Shown piece by piece: positions 6,261 to 12,477 of a stretch of 34,818 nucleotides of DNA. Position numbers and translations under genes: made by a program. Position 1 is the stretch's first letter, and each line of letters opens with the position of its first letter. The notes under the pieces are model-generated. The model saw nothing but the letters and a program-made list of their open reading frames with translations, searched no databases and was not told where the DNA came from. Source of the stretch: JBBTIS01 sp038059855 (lineage in GTDB: Bacteria > Elusimicrobiota > Elusimicrobia > JACQPE01); NCBI GenBank assembly GCA_964357255.1, contig CAYHKQ010000015.1, forward strand, positions 1-34,818, in the 5' to 3' direction.

Positions 6261-6798
6261 TCCACAGCGGCAAGAAGATCGGGAAGAGGGAAGCGGGAAG
6301 CGGAAAAAAATATGCTTCCCGCTTATTTGTCTGGCGTTGCTGGCCGGCTGTAAAAAGCCGGAGTTTTCCATCAAGGCCGTCCCCGTGAGGGCGTTGATCG
6401 CTCCGCGGATGACGGAATTTCGGCTGGCCCGGTATGAAGACAACGAGCTTTCTTATACTCTTAAAGCCGGGCGGGCCGACTTGATGGAGAGCGAAGGCCA
6501 GGCCCTGATTAACCGGCCGGTTCTTGAAATTTATAAAAAGGGGTCGCGCGGCCGGCTTCTCGCGCGGGCTCATAGCCGGCGCGGCTCGGTCCGATTTGAC
6601 AGCAAGGACGTAGTTTTGGAGGATCATGTTTTTTATGATGTCATTGAGAAACGCTACCATTTGCAGACCTCTAAATTGATTTATTGGGCCCAGAGGCATG
6701 AGGCCGAGGTGCCGGTTGAAACCGGCTACGTTTTGCAAACGCCTCAGGGCAGGGTCGAAGGCTCCGGAATGATTTCCAGAGAAGACTTGACGAAATGA
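6247..6798 (+). CDS. lptC: LptC-like lipoprotein, LPS export periplasmic protein
   Basis: The 183-residue product starts at ATG 6247, inside the end of the carboxyltransferase gene. A charged stretch (residues 8-21) is followed by CFPLICLALLAGC, a signal peptide with a good lipobox (LAGC). The mature part has LptC character: MTEFRLARYEDNELSYTLKA, ALINRPVLEIYKKG, GSVRFDSKDVVLEDHVFYDV, LQTSKLIYW and VETGYVLQTPQGRVEGSGM. LptC bridges the inner-membrane LptBFG transporter and LptA. The next two genes look like lptA and lptB, which supports the call; lptF and lptG are not here. The DNA of the signal peptide contains a perfect 11-bp inverted repeat (6291-6301 and 6314-6324). Confidence 0.8.
   Translation: MFRYSPQRQEDREEGSGKRKKICFPLICLALLAGCKKPEFSIKAVPVRALIAPRMTEFRLARYEDNELSYTLKAGRADLMESEGQALINRPVLEIYKKGSRGRLLARAHSRRGSVRFDSKDVVLEDHVFYDVIEKRYHLQTSKLIYWAQRHEAEVPVETGYVLQTPQGRVEGSGMISREDLTK
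6291..6324. repeat. Perfect 11-bp palindrome inside the lptC signal peptide
   Basis: AAGCGGGAAGC (6291-6301) and GCTTCCCGCTT (6314-6324) are exact inverted copies around a 12-base A-rich centre. The purine arm encodes part of the charged n-region and the pyrimidine arm the start of the hydrophobic core. Confidence 0.65.
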
Positions 6799-7373
6799 GC
6801 AAGGAAAATTTTTATTCCTTCGCCTCTTTGGCCTCTATGGCGTTTTTGGCCTCTTTGGCCTCTATGGCGTTTTTGGCCTCTTTCGCCTTGCCCCTCTGGC
6901 CTGAGCCCGGCGGCGAGGGAAGGGCGATGGACTTTAAGGTGAAGAGTTATCACGCCAAGGCTTATAAAAGCGTATGGGATTCTACAACGGGCATTTTGAC
7001 TATGGACAAGAATGTGGATATCGCGCTGGCCCTGGAGAGTCAAACAACCGCTCACATTTATTGCGATTGGGCCGAGGATAATAAGTCCGAGGGAACGGGA
7101 ATTGCCCGCGGGCATGTCCGGGCCGTGTGGAGAGATTTGATCATTCATAGCCAAAAAGCCGAATGGGATTTGGTCCGCCCGCAGGTTCGGTTTTTCGCTT
7201 CAGAGCAATCCGGAACCACTCAGAGTAGCCCTGCGAGCGGCCATCTGCGGCATGAAAATTTTATGAACGGCCGCCTGGACCTTGATTTCGACGTGCTCGA
7301 GAACATAGTGGATATTCAGGACAATTCTTTGGTAACGGCGACCAATGCGAAGGGGTTTTGGATTCCGAGATGA
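6795..7373 (+). CDS. lptA: LptA/OstA-like periplasmic protein
   Basis: This 192-residue exported protein starts with an ATGA overlap with lptC. The signal peptide core is formed by a tandem 9-residue repeat (SLASMAFLA twice). The mature part looks like the beta-jellyroll OstA/LptA fold: MDFKVKSYHAKAYKSV, GILTMDKNVDIAL, TAHIYCDWAEDNKSEGTGIA, GHVRAVWRDLIIHSQKAEWD, HENFMNGRLDLDFDVLEN. Such proteins polymerise to bridge lipopolysaccharide across the periplasm. Similarity to textbook LptA is modest, and position between lptC and lptB is the main support. The OstA-like call is firm; exact equivalence to E. coli LptA is inferred. Confidence 0.65.
   Translation: MSKENFYSFASLASMAFLASLASMAFLASFALPLWPEPGGEGRAMDFKVKSYHAKAYKSVWDSTTGILTMDKNVDIALALESQTTAHIYCDWAEDNKSEGTGIARGHVRAVWRDLIIHSQKAEWDLVRPQVRFFASEQSGTTQSSPASGHLRHENFMNGRLDLDFDVLENIVDIQDNSLVTATNAKGFWIPR
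6826..6879 (+). repeat. Two exact 27-bp tandem repeats in the lptA signal peptide
   Basis: The 27-base unit beginning CTTTGGCCTCTATGGCG occurs at 6826-6852 and again, without change, at 6853-6879. A third partial start (CTTTCGCC) follows. It is in frame and gives two copies of a 9-residue hydrophobic segment in the signal peptide. Confidence 0.8.
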
Positions 7374-7391
7374 GGAAGGCGAATAAAGTAA

Positions 7392-8111
7392 ATGATTCTT
7401 GAAGCTAAAGACTTGGTCCATTTTTACGGCAGGCGCAAGGTTTTAGAGCAAATTCATATTCAGGCGAAAGAGGGCGAGATCATCGGCCTGTTGGGCCCCA
7501 ACGGAGCCGGCAAGACTACATGTTTTCGGATTTTGGCCGGCCTGATGCGTCCCTCAAGCGGCAGGGTTTATTTGGACAATAAAGATATTACCGGCGTTCC
7601 TTTGTACCGCCGGGCCAGAATGGGGCTTGGTTATCTGCCCCAGGAAAGTTCGGTCTTTAGATCGTTGAGCGTTCTTGAGAATATTCTCGTGGTTCTTGGG
7701 ATTGGCGGGATGTCCTCGGGGCCGGCTAAAAAGGAAGCGGCCCAGATTTTGCAGGAGTATCAGCTCGAACGCGTGGCCCGACAGCCCGGTTATACGCTTT
7801 CCGGCGGGGAGCGCCGGCGCCTCGAGATTGCCAGGGCTGTGGCGGCTAAGCCTAAGATTCTCATGCTCGATGAGCCTTTCACCGGTATTGACCCGGTCAC
7901 GGTGGACGAATTGCGCGGGATGCTCAAGGGCCTCAAAGAGCGCGGCATCGGCATTATTGTGACGGATCACAATGCGCGCGAAACGCTCAAGGTGATTGAC
8001 CGCTCTTATTTGATTCATAGCGGCAAGATTTTATTGGAAGGCAATGCCCAGACGCTCTTGAACGATGAGCAGGCGCGAAGACTATATTTAGGGTGGGAGA
8101 TGAGTTTATAG
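7392..8111 (+). CDS. lptB: LptB, LPS export ABC transporter ATPase
   Basis: The 239-residue ABC ATPase has all core motifs: Walker A GPNGAGKTT (35-43), Q-loop region LGYLPQESSVFRSLSV, signature LSGGERRRLEIARA, Walker B ILMLDEPF followed by TGIDP, and the H-loop VTDHNARE. The LTVxENI-like segment and DHNARETL are characteristic of LptB. It powers extraction of lipopolysaccharide from the inner membrane with LptF, LptG and LptC. An AGGAAGG sequence lies about 13 bases upstream of the ATG in a purine-rich junction. In Proteobacteria rpoN follows lptB; here hpf follows after 83 bases. Confidence 0.95.
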   Translation: MILEAKDLVHFYGRRKVLEQIHIQAKEGEIIGLLGPNGAGKTTCFRILAGLMRPSSGRVYLDNKDITGVPLYRRARMGLGYLPQESSVFRSLSVLENILVVLGIGGMSSGPAKKEAAQILQEYQLERVARQPGYTLSGGERRRLEIARAVAAKPKILMLDEPFTGIDPVTVDELRGMLKGLKERGIGIIVTDHNARETLKVIDRSYLIHSGKILLEGNAQTLLNDEQARRLYLGWEMSL

Positions 8112-8148
8112 AAGAAGCGGAATTCCCCCATTCATCTTTCCCATGATT

Positions 8149-8157
8149 TGGTATGCT
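8149..8157 (+). promoter_or_regulatory. Possible extended -10 promoter for hpf
   Basis: TGGTATGCT matches an extended -10 element (TG-N-TATGCT), with no good -35 box at the usual distance. Transcription would begin near 8164, leaving a leader of about 30 bases that contains the ribosome binding site GAAGGAGA before the hpf ATG at 8195. Confidence 0.4.
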
Positions 8158-8194
8158 ATTGCCATTGACGCAAGCATGAATTGAAGGAGAAATT

Positions 8195-8788
8195 ATGCAG
8201 GTACACATCACCGCCCGGCATATCAATTTGACCGAAGCGATCGGGGACTATCTGAACAAAAAAGTTAATAAGCTCGAACGTCATTTTGATCATCTTGTTT
8301 GGGCCAACGCCATTCTTTGGGTTGAAAAACATCGGCACTTGGCGGAATTGGTTATTCATTCGCCGCTCCATACCCTGCGCGCCAAGGAAGAGGCCGCAGA
8401 TCTTTATGCCGCTATTGATTTGGTCGTAGAAAAGATTGAAAAGCAACTCAAGAAGATTAAAGAGAAGAGGTCGTCCGATAAGCGCCCCTGGGCGCGGCGC
8501 GTGAACGTGGGCGGCGCCGGATTTTCCTATAGCGGCGGCGCCGATCTTTCGGGCACGCTTTATGGGGGGGACCGTCAGGACCCGAGGGATTCTTCCCAGT
8601 GGCCGGCTTCCATTTCGGTGGTCAAGCAGGTTCCGGTTAAGCCCATGGGCGTCGAGGAGGCCATCCGGACGATGGACAGTCTGGGGTATAATTTTTGGAT
8701 GTTTTTTAATAAGGGCGCTAAAAGAATCAACGTGATTTTTCGCCGCTCGGATCAAACGTATGGAATATTGGAACCATCCAGAAAATGA
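8195..8788 (+). CDS. hpf: Long-form ribosome hibernation promoting factor
   Basis: The 197-residue protein has the S30AE ribosome-binding domain at residues 1-100 (MQVHITARHINLTEAIGDYL, LNKKVNKLERHFD-type helix, HTLRAKEEAADLYAAIDLVVEKIEKQLKK). A variable glycine-rich linker (about 105-145) leads to the C-terminal dimerisation domain (ISVVKQVPVKPMGVEEAIRT, DSLGYNFWMFFNKGAKRINV, YGILEP). Having both domains makes it the long form, which in other bacteria pairs 70S ribosomes into inactive 100S dimers without a separate RMF. The ribosome binding site GGAGA is well placed. It opens the phosphotransfer gene series, as it does next to ptsN in Proteobacteria. Its stop codon lies inside a hairpin that ends just before ptsN. 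Confidence 0.93.
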   Translation: MQVHITARHINLTEAIGDYLNKKVNKLERHFDHLVWANAILWVEKHRHLAELVIHSPLHTLRAKEEAADLYAAIDLVVEKIEKQLKKIKEKRSSDKRPWARRVNVGGAGFSYSGGADLSGTLYGGDRQDPRDSSQWPASISVVKQVPVKPMGVEEAIRTMDSLGYNFWMFFNKGAKRINVIFRRSDQTYGILEPSRK

Positions 8789-8812
8789 AAATTTTTTCGA
8801 GTAAAATTTTCA
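8786..8812. promoter_or_regulatory. Perfect 10-bp hairpin over the hpf stop, next to the ptsN start
   Basis: TGAAAATTTT (8786-8795) and AAAATTTTCA (8803-8812) are exact inverted copies around a 7-base loop. The left arm starts with the hpf TGA stop, and the right arm ends 6 bases before the ptsN ATG. It could act in translational coupling or RNA processing. It lacks a G+C-rich stem and U tract, so a classical terminator is unlikely. Confidence 0.6.
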
Positions 8813-8818
8813 GTTAAT

Positions 8819-9295
8819 ATGGCCAAACCTATCGCTCCCACAAAAATTCAGGACATCTTAAAGACTGAGAATATTTTGTTGGAAATTAAATCCTCGGCCA
8901 AGACCGACGTGTTGAGCGAGATGGCTTCCATGATGATCGGCCAAGACAAGGTCGAGATGCGCGCCGAAATTGTCGGGGTCCTTCTAGACCGCGAAAAACT
9001 TGGCTCAACGGGGATTGGTTCGGGCGTGGCCGTCCCTCACGCGAAATCGGTTCGCGTGGATCGAATTATTTGTTCTTTAGGTATTTCCAAAAAGGGCATA
9101 GAGTTTGAGGCGCTAGACCATGCTCTAGTTCACATCGTTTTTCTTCTTGTGGCCCCTCCAAATTCGCAAAGCGAACATTTGAATATTTTGGCCCGTATCG
9201 TCCGTTTGCTCAAAGACCGCGTTTTTCGCCAGGCATTGCGCGAGGCCAAGAGCCGCGAGGAGATTTTACGGCTGATTGTAGCCGAAGACGCATAG
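8819..9295 (+). CDS. ptsN: PtsN, PTS EIIA (fructose/nitrogen type) regulatory protein
   Basis: The 158-residue EIIA domain has the phosphorylation site GIGSGVAVPHAK with His74, and typical flanks LLDREKLGSTG, GIEFEALDHALVHIVFLLVAP and HLNILARIVRLLKD. It is a single-domain protein like PtsN of the nitrogen PTS, which controls potassium transport, stress responses and other processes by protein contact rather than sugar uptake. It is expected to receive phosphate from the HPr encoded at 12201. The lead between hpf and hprK matches the hpf-ptsN pairing seen widely in diderm bacteria. No clear ribosome binding site is visible, and the ATG is only 6 bases past the hairpin that overlaps the hpf stop, so coupled translation is likely. 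Confidence 0.92.
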   Translation: MAKPIAPTKIQDILKTENILLEIKSSAKTDVLSEMASMMIGQDKVEMRAEIVGVLLDREKLGSTGIGSGVAVPHAKSVRVDRIICSLGISKKGIEFEALDHALVHIVFLLVAPPNSQSEHLNILARIVRLLKDRVFRQALREAKSREEILRLIVAEDA

Positions 9296-9296
9296 G

Positions 9297-9368
9297 GAAG
9301 GTGAATGAAGTGAAGGAGGTTAAGAAAAGAATTTTTTCTTCGGCGCTTTATTCACTTTATTCATCTTC
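9297..9368. promoter_or_regulatory. Long purine/pyrimidine hairpin before hprK
   Basis: The left arm 9297-9314 (GAAGGTGAATGAAGTGAA) pairs with 9351-9368 (TTCACTTTATTCATCTTC) over 18 contiguous positions, two of them G-T. Inside the loop, AAGAAAA (9322-9328) can pair with TTTTCTT (9334-9340). A strong Shine-Dalgarno sequence AAGGAGGT (9313-9320) sits at the loop edge. The hprK GTG at 9372 is 3 bases past the stem, so folding would bring the distant AAGGAGGT near it. Confidence 0.6.
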
Positions 9369-9375
9369 TTTGTGA
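9301..9375 (+). CDS. Possible 24-codon leader peptide coupled to hprK
   Basis: A GTG at 9301 opens a 24-codon frame (NEVKEVKKRIFSSALYSLYS, then SSL) whose TGA (9373-9375) overlaps the hprK GTG (9372-9374) as GTGA. The product has a charged first half and a hydrophobic/serine second half because it runs through the two arms of the hairpin. The ribosome binding site would be the modest GGGAAG just before it. There is no homologue I recognise, and it may be only a by-product of the palindrome. Confidence 0.25.
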   Translation: MNEVKEVKKRIFSSALYSLYSSSL

Positions 9376-10400
9376 TCCGTCCTGAACGCTTAAGCGTCAA
9401 GGAGCTCTTGAGCGCCCATGGCGGGCACCTGGGTCTTAAGTTGCAGGCCGGCGAAAAGGGTTTGACCCGGGCCATTGAAGCCATGGAGGTTAACCGCCCC
9501 GGCCTGGCTTTGCTGGGACATTTGGAGCACTTCCGCGCGGAGCGAATCCAGGTTTTGGGCCGCGGCGAGCAAAGCTATCTGTGTCAAGCGTCCCCGTCCG
9601 CGTTGTCGAGCGCTCTTGGGCGCATATTTAACTATTCAAACTTGCCTTGTTTTGTGGTCACCCGCAACGAGCCTTCCTCTAGGAGGGCTCCGGCCGGCGT
9701 GGATTTGCGGCCGAGCGGGCGTTCGTGTTCGAATTCCGCTTTGTTGCCCGGCGTGTTTGTGCGTCAATGTGAACAAAGAGGAATTCCGCTTTTATCCACG
9801 CCGCTTGAGACGGCATTTTTTATCGGAGAACTTCATTCTTATTTGGAGGAACGTTTGGCGTTGGCCAAATACGTTCATGGAGTTTTAGTGGATGTTTATG
9901 GCCTGGGGGTCTTAATCTGCGGCAAGTCGGGCGTCGGCAAGTCGGAATGCGCCTTGGAACTCTTAAAACGCGGGCATTTTTTTATCGGCGACGATCTCAT
10001 TCAAATCAAACGCCTGCCCGGCGAAATTTTAGCCGGCGCCGCGGCGCGGCGTGAATTTTCCTCTTACATGGAGGTTCGCGGACTTGGAATTATTGACGTT
10101 AAAAGTTTTTTCGGCATCGGTTCGGTTATGGACAAAACTCGCGTCGAGTTGGCCGTGACTCTTGAGCTTTGGAACGGAGGGCGCAGGGGGGGCCGTTATG
10201 AGCGCGTGGGATTGGTCGAGAAAACAAAAAATATTTTAGGCATGAGCGTTCCCCATGTCGTTTTCCCGGTCTTCCCGGGACGCAATCTTGCCGTTTTACT
10301 GGAAGTCGCCAGCCTTAATCAACGTTTGAAAGCCAAGGGGATTAACGTGGCCAGGAATTTTGAGGAGAAGTTGCTTGAAAAAACGCGCGCCGCAGTCTAA
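9372..10400 (+). CDS. hprK: HPr kinase/phosphorylase
   Basis: The 342-residue protein has the N-terminal MurF-like domain, then HGVLVDVYGLGVLICGKSGVGKS with Walker A GKSGVGKS (184-191), GHFFIGDDL, and the HprK signature EVRGLGIIDV (234-243) followed by KSFFGIGSV. HprK phosphorylates and dephosphorylates HPr on a serine in response to metabolic state. The HPr encoded downstream has both His15 and Ser46, so the pair is complete. Residues about 101-131 (from PSSRRAPAGV) are an insertion, compared with the usual N-domain, that begins with a 22-base palindrome. Start is GTG 9372; no ribosome binding site lies directly before it. The end overlaps rapZ. Confidence 0.95.
   Translation: MIRPERLSVKELLSAHGGHLGLKLQAGEKGLTRAIEAMEVNRPGLALLGHLEHFRAERIQVLGRGEQSYLCQASPSALSSALGRIFNYSNLPCFVVTRNEPSSRRAPAGVDLRPSGRSCSNSALLPGVFVRQCEQRGIPLLSTPLETAFFIGELHSYLEERLALAKYVHGVLVDVYGLGVLICGKSGVGKSECALELLKRGHFFIGDDLIQIKRLPGEILAGAAARREFSSYMEVRGLGIIDVKSFFGIGSVMDKTRVELAVTLELWNGGRRGGRYERVGLVEKTKNILGMSVPHVVFPVFPGRNLAVLLEVASLNQRLKAKGINVARNFEEKLLEKTRAAV
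9669..9690. repeat. 22-base palindrome inside hprK
   Basis: GAGCCTTCCTC pairs with TAGGAGGGCTC: ten base pairs, one of them G-T, around a 2-base turn. It lies at codons 100-107, at the start of an insertion in the N-terminal domain of HprK. Confidence 0.6.
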
Positions 10401-11265
10401 AACGACGACGGAGCCTCTTTTGGTGATTACCGGCGTGTCCGGAGCCGGTAAAAGTCAGGCGCTTAAAATTTTGGAGGATTTTGGCTATTTTTGCGTGGAC
10501 AATTTGCCGATCGTTCTGGTTAAGGATTTTTTAAAGGCGCTGGAGCACCCCTCGGCGTTCCCCAGGTCCAACGTAGCGTTGGGTTTGGACATCCGGGCTC
10601 AGTCCTTTATTGACGAACTGCCCCGCATGCTCGAAGAACTGCGCGGCCGCGAGATTTACTATCGGATTTTGTTTTTAGACGCCGGCGAAGAGGTGCTTTT
10701 GCGGCGGTTTTCCGAAACCCGGCGTCGCCATCCGTTGGGCGGCCGGGCCCTGCATGACGCGATTCGCGCGGAACGGGCCCAGCTTTTAAGAGTCAAGGAG
10801 ATCGCGGATAAAGTGATTGACACCTCGGCCCTGACCCTGGGGGAGCTCAAAGAAGCCATCTCCGGCTTCTTAGGCGTAACCCATGAGCGCGAGATGAATT
10901 TAGCCGTCATTTCCTTTGGTTTTAAGTATGGATTGCCGATTGACGCTGATTTGATTTGGGACGTCCGATTTTTGCCTAATCCAAACTATGTCGCGAATCT
11001 CAAGCCGCTTGACGGTTTAAGCGTCGCCGTTTCTTCTTATGTTTTTCGTTCCCCCAAGGCCAAAAATTTTATCCGCCAATTCTCGAAAATACTTTTTGAG
11101 CTAATCCCTCAGTATATCCGAGAGGGAAAATCATATTTGACCATCGGAATAGGTTGCACCGGCGGCCGGCATCGCTCCGTGGCCATTACTCATACCTTGG
11201 CCCAGGAAATCCGCCGGGCCGGATATTCGATCAGGGAATTCCATCGGGACATGGAGAAATCATGA
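10375..11265 (+). CDS. rapZ: RapZ-like nucleotide-binding protein (RNase adapter family)
   Basis: The 296-residue protein has Walker A GVSGAGKSQ, GYFCVDNLPIVLV, a middle NTPase segment (RILFLDAGEEVLLRRFSETRRRHPL) and the C-terminal domain with NPNYVANLKPLDGLS and GIGCTGGRHRSV. These match the RapZ/YvcJ family throughout. In enteric bacteria RapZ senses glucosamine-6-phosphate and guides RNase E to the GlmZ RNA; whether that applies here is unknown. The frame is open from TTG 10360, but TTG 10375 has an AGGAG at a good distance (7 bases) and gives the natural start (KKRAPQSKTTTEPLLVITG). It overlaps hprK by 26 bases and the next gene by ATGA. Confidence 0.92.
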   Translation: MKKRAPQSKTTTEPLLVITGVSGAGKSQALKILEDFGYFCVDNLPIVLVKDFLKALEHPSAFPRSNVALGLDIRAQSFIDELPRMLEELRGREIYYRILFLDAGEEVLLRRFSETRRRHPLGGRALHDAIRAERAQLLRVKEIADKVIDTSALTLGELKEAISGFLGVTHEREMNLAVISFGFKYGLPIDADLIWDVRFLPNPNYVANLKPLDGLSVAVSSYVFRSPKAKNFIRQFSKILFELIPQYIREGKSYLTIGIGCTGGRHRSVAITHTLAQEIRRAGYSIREFHRDMEKS

Positions 11266-11687
11266 TTAGCATCCTGATCGTCACTCATGGCGATTTTGGC
11301 GCTTATCTTTTGGAAGCGGCCGAGGAAATCGTGGGCCGTGAGCCAAGTCAAAGGGCGGGCGTTGCCGCTATTTCGAGAAAATTATCTCTGATCGAGGTGC
11401 GCGCAAAGATCGAGACGGAGATTCGCCAAGCAACGCAAGCCCCCGGGGCCGAGGGGGTGATCGCGCTTTGCGACATGATGGGGGGCACGCCGTGCAATGA
11501 GGCGCTTCTTTTAGCCCGGCGCATGGACCGGGTCGAGGTGCTCGCCGGCGTTAATCTTTACATGGTGATATCAGCTCTCATGAACGCGCGCCGATTGAGT
11601 TTGGCCGCGCTTACGGTCAAAGTGCTCGAAGATTCCCGCCGCTCCGTGGCTAATGCCAAGGAACTGCTGATGACCGCGAAGCGCTAA
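11262..11687 (+). CDS. PTS mannose-family EIIA domain protein
   Basis: The 141-residue protein begins MISILIVTHGDFGAYLLEAA, with the phosphorylation histidine at His9, and continues with GVIALCDMMGGTPCNEALLLA, the mannose-family EIIA hallmark. It should take phosphate from HPr and pass it to the EIIB encoded next. The true start is ATG 11262, overlapping the rapZ stop as ATGA; the frame is open further upstream inside rapZ, but that part is not EIIA-like. Mannose-type EIIC and EIID membrane components are not in the window, so the pair EIIA-EIIB probably serves regulation or a permease encoded elsewhere. Confidence 0.92.
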   Translation: MISILIVTHGDFGAYLLEAAEEIVGREPSQRAGVAAISRKLSLIEVRAKIETEIRQATQAPGAEGVIALCDMMGGTPCNEALLLARRMDRVEVLAGVNLYMVISALMNARRLSLAALTVKVLEDSRRSVANAKELLMTAKR

Positions 11688-11699
11688 AGCGTAGGGAAT

Positions 11700-12179
11700 A
11701 TGATTGTTCTTTATCGCATTGACAACCGTTTGATTCATGGCCAAGTTTTAGAGGGGTGGATGCCGTTCGCTCAAGCCGACACCGTTGTTTTAGTCAGCGA
11801 GGAGTATGCCAAGGACGAAGCTCGCCGGCAACTTTTATCCGGCGCCGTTGGCGCCGGCGTGCGGCTTGTGTTCCAGAACGCGACGGAGGCGGCGGCCGGG
11901 GTTGCGAGCCTCGATGCCGATCCCTTGGTTCGAGCCATTTTGATTTTCGCTTCGCCCAAGGATATGCTTGCCTTTTTGGACGCGGGCGCCGCCGCGCCTC
12001 GCGAGGTTAATGTGGGTGGGATTCATTACGCGATCAGCCGTTTGAGCCTCGGCCGTTATCAGACCTTTAGCGAAGAAGACAAGGGGGCCCTTGGGCGGCT
12101 CATTAAGATGGGCATTCGTTTGGACGCCCGCGCGACGCCTTGGGATGAATCCGTGGATTTGGGAGCGATGTTGGGATGA
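11700..12179 (+). CDS. PTS mannose/fructose/sorbose-family EIIB protein
   Basis: The 159-residue protein opens MIVLYRIDNRLIHGQVLEGW; His13 in RLIHGQV is the phosphorylation site of this family. Further landmarks are ADTVVLVSEEYAKDEARRQLL and the late VNVGGIHYAISRL. In sugar transport it would pass phosphate to a sugar bound to EIIC-EIID. With no permease nearby, its phosphoryl acceptor is unclear. It is 12 bases downstream of the EIIA gene and 21 bases before ptsH, in one apparent operon. Length and motifs are normal. Confidence 0.92.
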   Translation: MIVLYRIDNRLIHGQVLEGWMPFAQADTVVLVSEEYAKDEARRQLLSGAVGAGVRLVFQNATEAAAGVASLDADPLVRAILIFASPKDMLAFLDAGAAAPREVNVGGIHYAISRLSLGRYQTFSEEDKGALGRLIKMGIRLDARATPWDESVDLGAMLG

Positions 12180-12200
12180 AAATTTTGTCGCTAGTTTTTA

Positions 12201-12467
12201 ATGATTGAAAAGATTTTTTTTATTCCCAATAAAATGGGCATGCACGCGCGTCCGGCGGCGCTTTTTGTCCAGACGACGAATAAATTTTTGTCGGAAGTGC
12301 GGGTAGTCAAAGATGGCATCGAGATTAACGGAAAAAGCGTCATGGGACTCATGATGCTGGCGGCCGAGCACGGATGCGCGCTTAAGGTTCGCATCTGGGG
12401 CTCCGACGAGGCCAAGATGCTCTCGGCCATCGAAAAGGTTTTTGAGAGCAAGTTTTTGGAGGAGTAA
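12201..12467 (+). CDS. ptsH: HPr phosphocarrier protein
   Basis: The 88-residue protein has NKMGMHARPAALFVQ with His15, the site phosphorylated by Enzyme I, and INGKSVMGLMMLAA with Ser46 in the position modified by HPr kinase. Both numbers fall exactly as in classical HPr. It should link Enzyme I to PtsN and the mannose-type EIIA in this cluster, and its Ser46 makes it a substrate for the HprK encoded at 9372. There is no clear ribosome binding site before the ATG; the spacer is AT-rich (AAAATTTT). A 10-base gap separates it from ptsI. Confidence 0.96.
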   Translation: MIEKIFFIPNKMGMHARPAALFVQTTNKFLSEVRVVKDGIEINGKSVMGLMMLAAEHGCALKVRIWGSDEAKMLSAIEKVFESKFLEE

Positions 12468-12477
12468 CGTTTAAATC

